Positions 61,513 to 64,000 of a stretch of DNA of 64,000 bases are shown here, in pieces. Positions within the stretch are counted from its first letter, which is position 1. Each line of letters begins with the position of its first letter. Source of the DNA: Epiperipatus broadwayi (taxonomy: Eukaryota > Onychophora > Udeonychophora > Euonychophora > Peripatidae); the NCBI GenBank assembly GCA_028023455.1, contig JAQFVV010000043.1, forward strand, positions 1,363,483-1,427,482, in the 5' to 3' direction. The position numbers and the translations under genes are program-made. The notes under the pieces were generated by a model. The model was not told the DNA's origin. It was given only the letters and a program-made list of their open reading frames with translations, and made no database searches.

Positions 61513-61554
61513 TCCTCACTGATGAAAGCCATTAGCTAGAAACTAGTCTAGGGA
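61513..61554 (+). ncRNA. Type-I hammerhead ribozyme motif (best copy)
   Basis: Boxes in order: stem I 5' strand TCCTCA (61513-61518), core CTGATGA (61519-61525), stem II AGC-CATTA-GCT (61527-61537) with an A-A pair at its base, core GAAAC (61539-61543), two-base loop TA, cleavage triplet GTC (61546-61548), stem I 3' strand TAGGGA (61549-61554). All invariant core bases are present. Stem I has five pairs with one C-A mismatch, which is G in sister copies. Stem III is a minimal A-U/C-G, as known from Penelope-like and satellite hammerheads, which work best as dimers. Predicted to cut after GTC. Confidence 0.75.
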
Positions 61555-63739
61555 TATTGGATGTAATAGGCAGTAGATAGGGATTTTATGCACAAACCCT
61601 CTTGCTTCTATTGATTACTAAAGCTTGCATTTGATGACACTACTGTATGGAAAATTTGCCACTGTTGTTAACAGCCTGTATGAGTGTGTGAAATAGTAGT
61701 GATCATGTGATAAAATAAAAATATTTGCATAGCTTATTGCTCGGAATATCTTAAGAAGTTTGAGTATTGGGATTAGCAGTGTTGAGCCATGATCATCAGC
61801 TCTATAATGTACCACTCCACTAAACCATGCAGTACTTGGAGAGAAATTAGAATTTTGAGTGTGGTACTTCAATATTTTATAAAATCTATCAAAGCATTGA
61901 AAAGATAATTTTCCATTGTACAAATGTAGTGTAAATAGCAACCAAAATTAGCCAATAGAATCATTATTAGCAAGGTTGGTTAATGTCTTGAATTTTATAT
62001 AAAATACTACTTCTTAAGAAGATTAATTTTGTTGTACATTTTTATTTGGCATAGAAGCGATATATACAATACAGTCATCAAAATGACATGAGAAAATTTA
62101 ACAAGGAATTTACAAAAAAATTCCAAGGAAATGGGATATATGTTGGTAAAAAAAAAGTTTTGAGGGGGTGACATAATCATTTTACTATTCGTTTATAAAA
62201 TGAATTTTGTTATAAAGAATCTGACCATATATGTGAAAATCTAAAAATCTTTTTGAAAATAAGTAATGTTTAGAGGATTATGTTTTTAGTAATGATAGTG
62301 CTATAGTTACCACATAGATTTGCCTGTTAATAAAAAATGGTATGAACATAGGTATGTGTTCACTAACTTTTAGGATAATAATACATTTACATCACTTTGA
62401 ACATGAAAATTATCATCTTTTGATAGCAGATGCATTTAATTGTTGGTCAGAGAATTTTTCATTATCTCTGCTAGGTTATCTTATTTTTAGAAATCCCAGT
62501 TGGAAGACAAGACAAAGATAATATGATTTCCATAATTATGCATGTCCCAGAGTGCAGTGCGGATGACTATGTACAGAATTTTAGATCTGATTATGAGGAG
62601 AAATTTTTAATTGCCATTTAATGTAGAAAGTTTTGGATTGTTTGCGACTTTTCAGTATAGAGTTTTACATTGTTATTTGAGTTGAATAATTGTGAATGAA
62701 GATGCTGTGTGTCGATTATGAAATGGAGTTGCTAGAAAAATTTGCAATCAAAGGCAAAGCCAGGATAATATAGCAAAATGGGTTTATAAACACATAACCA
62801 AAACCTTACTGTGCACTACAAAATACATAAGATGATTCATCAAATACTGGGAACCAATCCAACTTTAATAATCATCAACAGTTAGCAAAAACTACACCAA
62901 TCATCTTTACAAATGATATACAGGGAACTATCATCCATTCTTATAGCCCATAATTTAAACTAGAAATATTTTTACTAAATAGCTACAGCTGAAAAACAAT
63001 AAAATTTCCAACCTCAAGGTATATCTATTGGCTGATTCATATTTGTATCTGTTTTTTTAATGTTAAATCAGGCAGGAAAATCAATATTTTTGGTAACTCG
63101 CATTTCTAGAGTAAGTTTCTCCTTTTTACTCAATCACCCCTAAAAGATATCCATTAAGTTAGTGAATCTTTCAGTTTATATTCTTTTATTTTGGAGTGAA
63201 AGAAATTAAATAAGCAAATTAATTTTTTTAAAACGATTTATTTAACTAGGATGTTATGTGATATAATTAACAGAAAATTTTGATGCTGTAAATGTTTTAT
63301 TATTATTCCGTATAAAATATAATTAATAGACATTAATATACTCTTTTGAAAAAAAAAAAACTTTAGGTATAAACCAAGAATAATGACTATTTAAAAATTA
63401 TATTCCCATAATGTATATTTAGCAATGCTGAAGATCCAAATAACTTAATGAATTTAATTATTTTGATAATAAGTGATATGGATTTGTTAGTGTTTTTTCG
63501 TCTTGATCAACTATTTGAGTATTTATTAAAATTTTCAATGATATTTAATTTTACTACTTTAGATTTTATACAAAAGAAATGTGTTAAAGATTCCATATTG
63601 TTTGTGGTCAGATTTATTCTCTAAATAAGAAAACGATTGCATATTCAGAGATTTATATATCAAAAGTAGTCGTTACAAATAAATATGACAGGGATAAAAA
63701 AAATGATGATAAATATGTAAAAGAAAGATTTAGTTAGTC

Positions 63740-64000
63740 AGTAAAATAAGCAATGGTTGTATTCAAGGATTAGTTTTTATTATGCATTGCATGATTGAGA
63801 ATTCGTCATGGAATTATCTGCATTTTCCAATATTAGAAAGAAAAATAGGGATCAGAACTATTCGTATTTATTGATCTCATGGAAGGAATGTTTGGGTCGA
63901 ACTGTTTACTTCTCACTTTATAATTTATTAAATCTAATAATGGAGTTGATATTAATTGATTAATGAAATCTATACATATGTTGGAATATTATTTGGATTA
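63740..64000 (+). pseudogene. Possible LINE RT fragment at window edge
   Basis: FIDLMEGMFG near 63868 resembles the 'FIDLeKAFD' RT block, with a degraded upstream stretch. The window ends before other motifs could be checked. From 61.7 to 63.7 kb I see no feature. Confidence 0.25.

Larger units (their letters stand above)
60515..61670. repeat. Nested palindrome of four family B copies
   Basis: Minus copies at 60520-60690 and 60925-61130 face plus copies at 61155-61255 and 61485-61665, centred near 61140. The intervening segments 60700-60915 and 61260-61470 are inverted too (AGCTAGGAGCTCAAGATGAA / TTCATCTTGGGCTCCTAGCT in the partner arm). The unit therefore includes this segment and is longer than the short copies elsewhere. 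Confidence 0.8.

Noticed and set aside
62480-62540. Possible BLOC1S4 exon 4 (tttttag followed by an open KSQLEDKTKI reading)
   Set aside because: The frame stops within a dozen codons and does not resemble the expected AFVxMV continuation.

Overview
This is a gene-poor, strongly AT-rich animal nuclear window. One host gene is visible: an ortholog of BLOC1S4 (cappuccino, subunit 4 of the BLOC-1 complex) on the + strand. It is split into small phase-0 exons at about 27.74-27.92 kb, 46.89-46.96 kb and 57.77-57.87 kb, separated by introns of about 19.0 and 10.8 kb. A third intron runs off the right end, so the C-terminal part of the gene is not in the window. Spliceosomal introns, Penelope-like elements, RTE-type LINEs, a tRNA-derived SINE and hAT elements all say metazoan. 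Base composition and the element mix fit an invertebrate with large introns, but the sequence does not let me name the phylum.

Everything else recognisable is mobile-element debris, in several generations. (i) Penelope-like elements (PLEs) with GIY-YIG endonuclease remnants lie at 8.0-9.3, 11.3-11.9, 36.0-36.3, 43.8-44.9 and 47.75-50.45 kb. (ii) Non-LTR elements lie at 5.4-7.7, 27.1-27.45, 30.8-31.3, 31.8-35.2, 45.4-46.3, 56.9-57.1 and 57.2-57.7 kb. (iii) LTR elements comprise a two-LTR element at 13.72-17.01 kb, Ty3/Gypsy gag-pro at 18.2-19.4 kb, Gypsy pol on the minus strand at 21.5-24.0 kb, and LTR/PBS fragments at 4.3-4.65 kb. (iv) DNA transposons comprise a SPIN-like hAT fragment at 9.32-9.50 kb, a hAT with an exact 8-bp target duplication at 59.25-59.58 kb, a probable hAT at 33.21-33.98 kb inside a LINE, and a TA-flanked inverted-repeat element at 38.76-39.62 kb. 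(v) A tRNA-derived SINE with a 16-bp target duplication sits at 28.39-28.51 kb.

The most interesting signal is a dispersed repeat family (here 'family B': about 1.6-2.0, 19.9-20.25, 24.45-25.0, 25.8-25.95 and 60.5-61.7 kb) that carries a type-I hammerhead ribozyme motif. The best copies have the CTGATGA core, a short stem II, GAAAC-TA-GTC, and a complementary stem I (TCCTCA with TGGGGA). Two other families associated with PLE ends carry related CTGANGA-hairpin-GAAA motifs. One of these also has a tRNA-like A-box/B-box module between the endonuclease ORF and the hammerhead-like motif. Nearly all of these families occur as head-to-head inverted pairs, forming palindromes of about 0.2 to 1.2 kb.

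Long stretches between these features (most of 2.4-4.2, 25.0-27.1, 28.5-30.8, 41.0-43.7 and 50.5-56.9 kb) are AT-rich sequence in which I see no supported gene. All family, domain and ribozyme assignments were made by eye and were not confirmed by a search or folding calculation.
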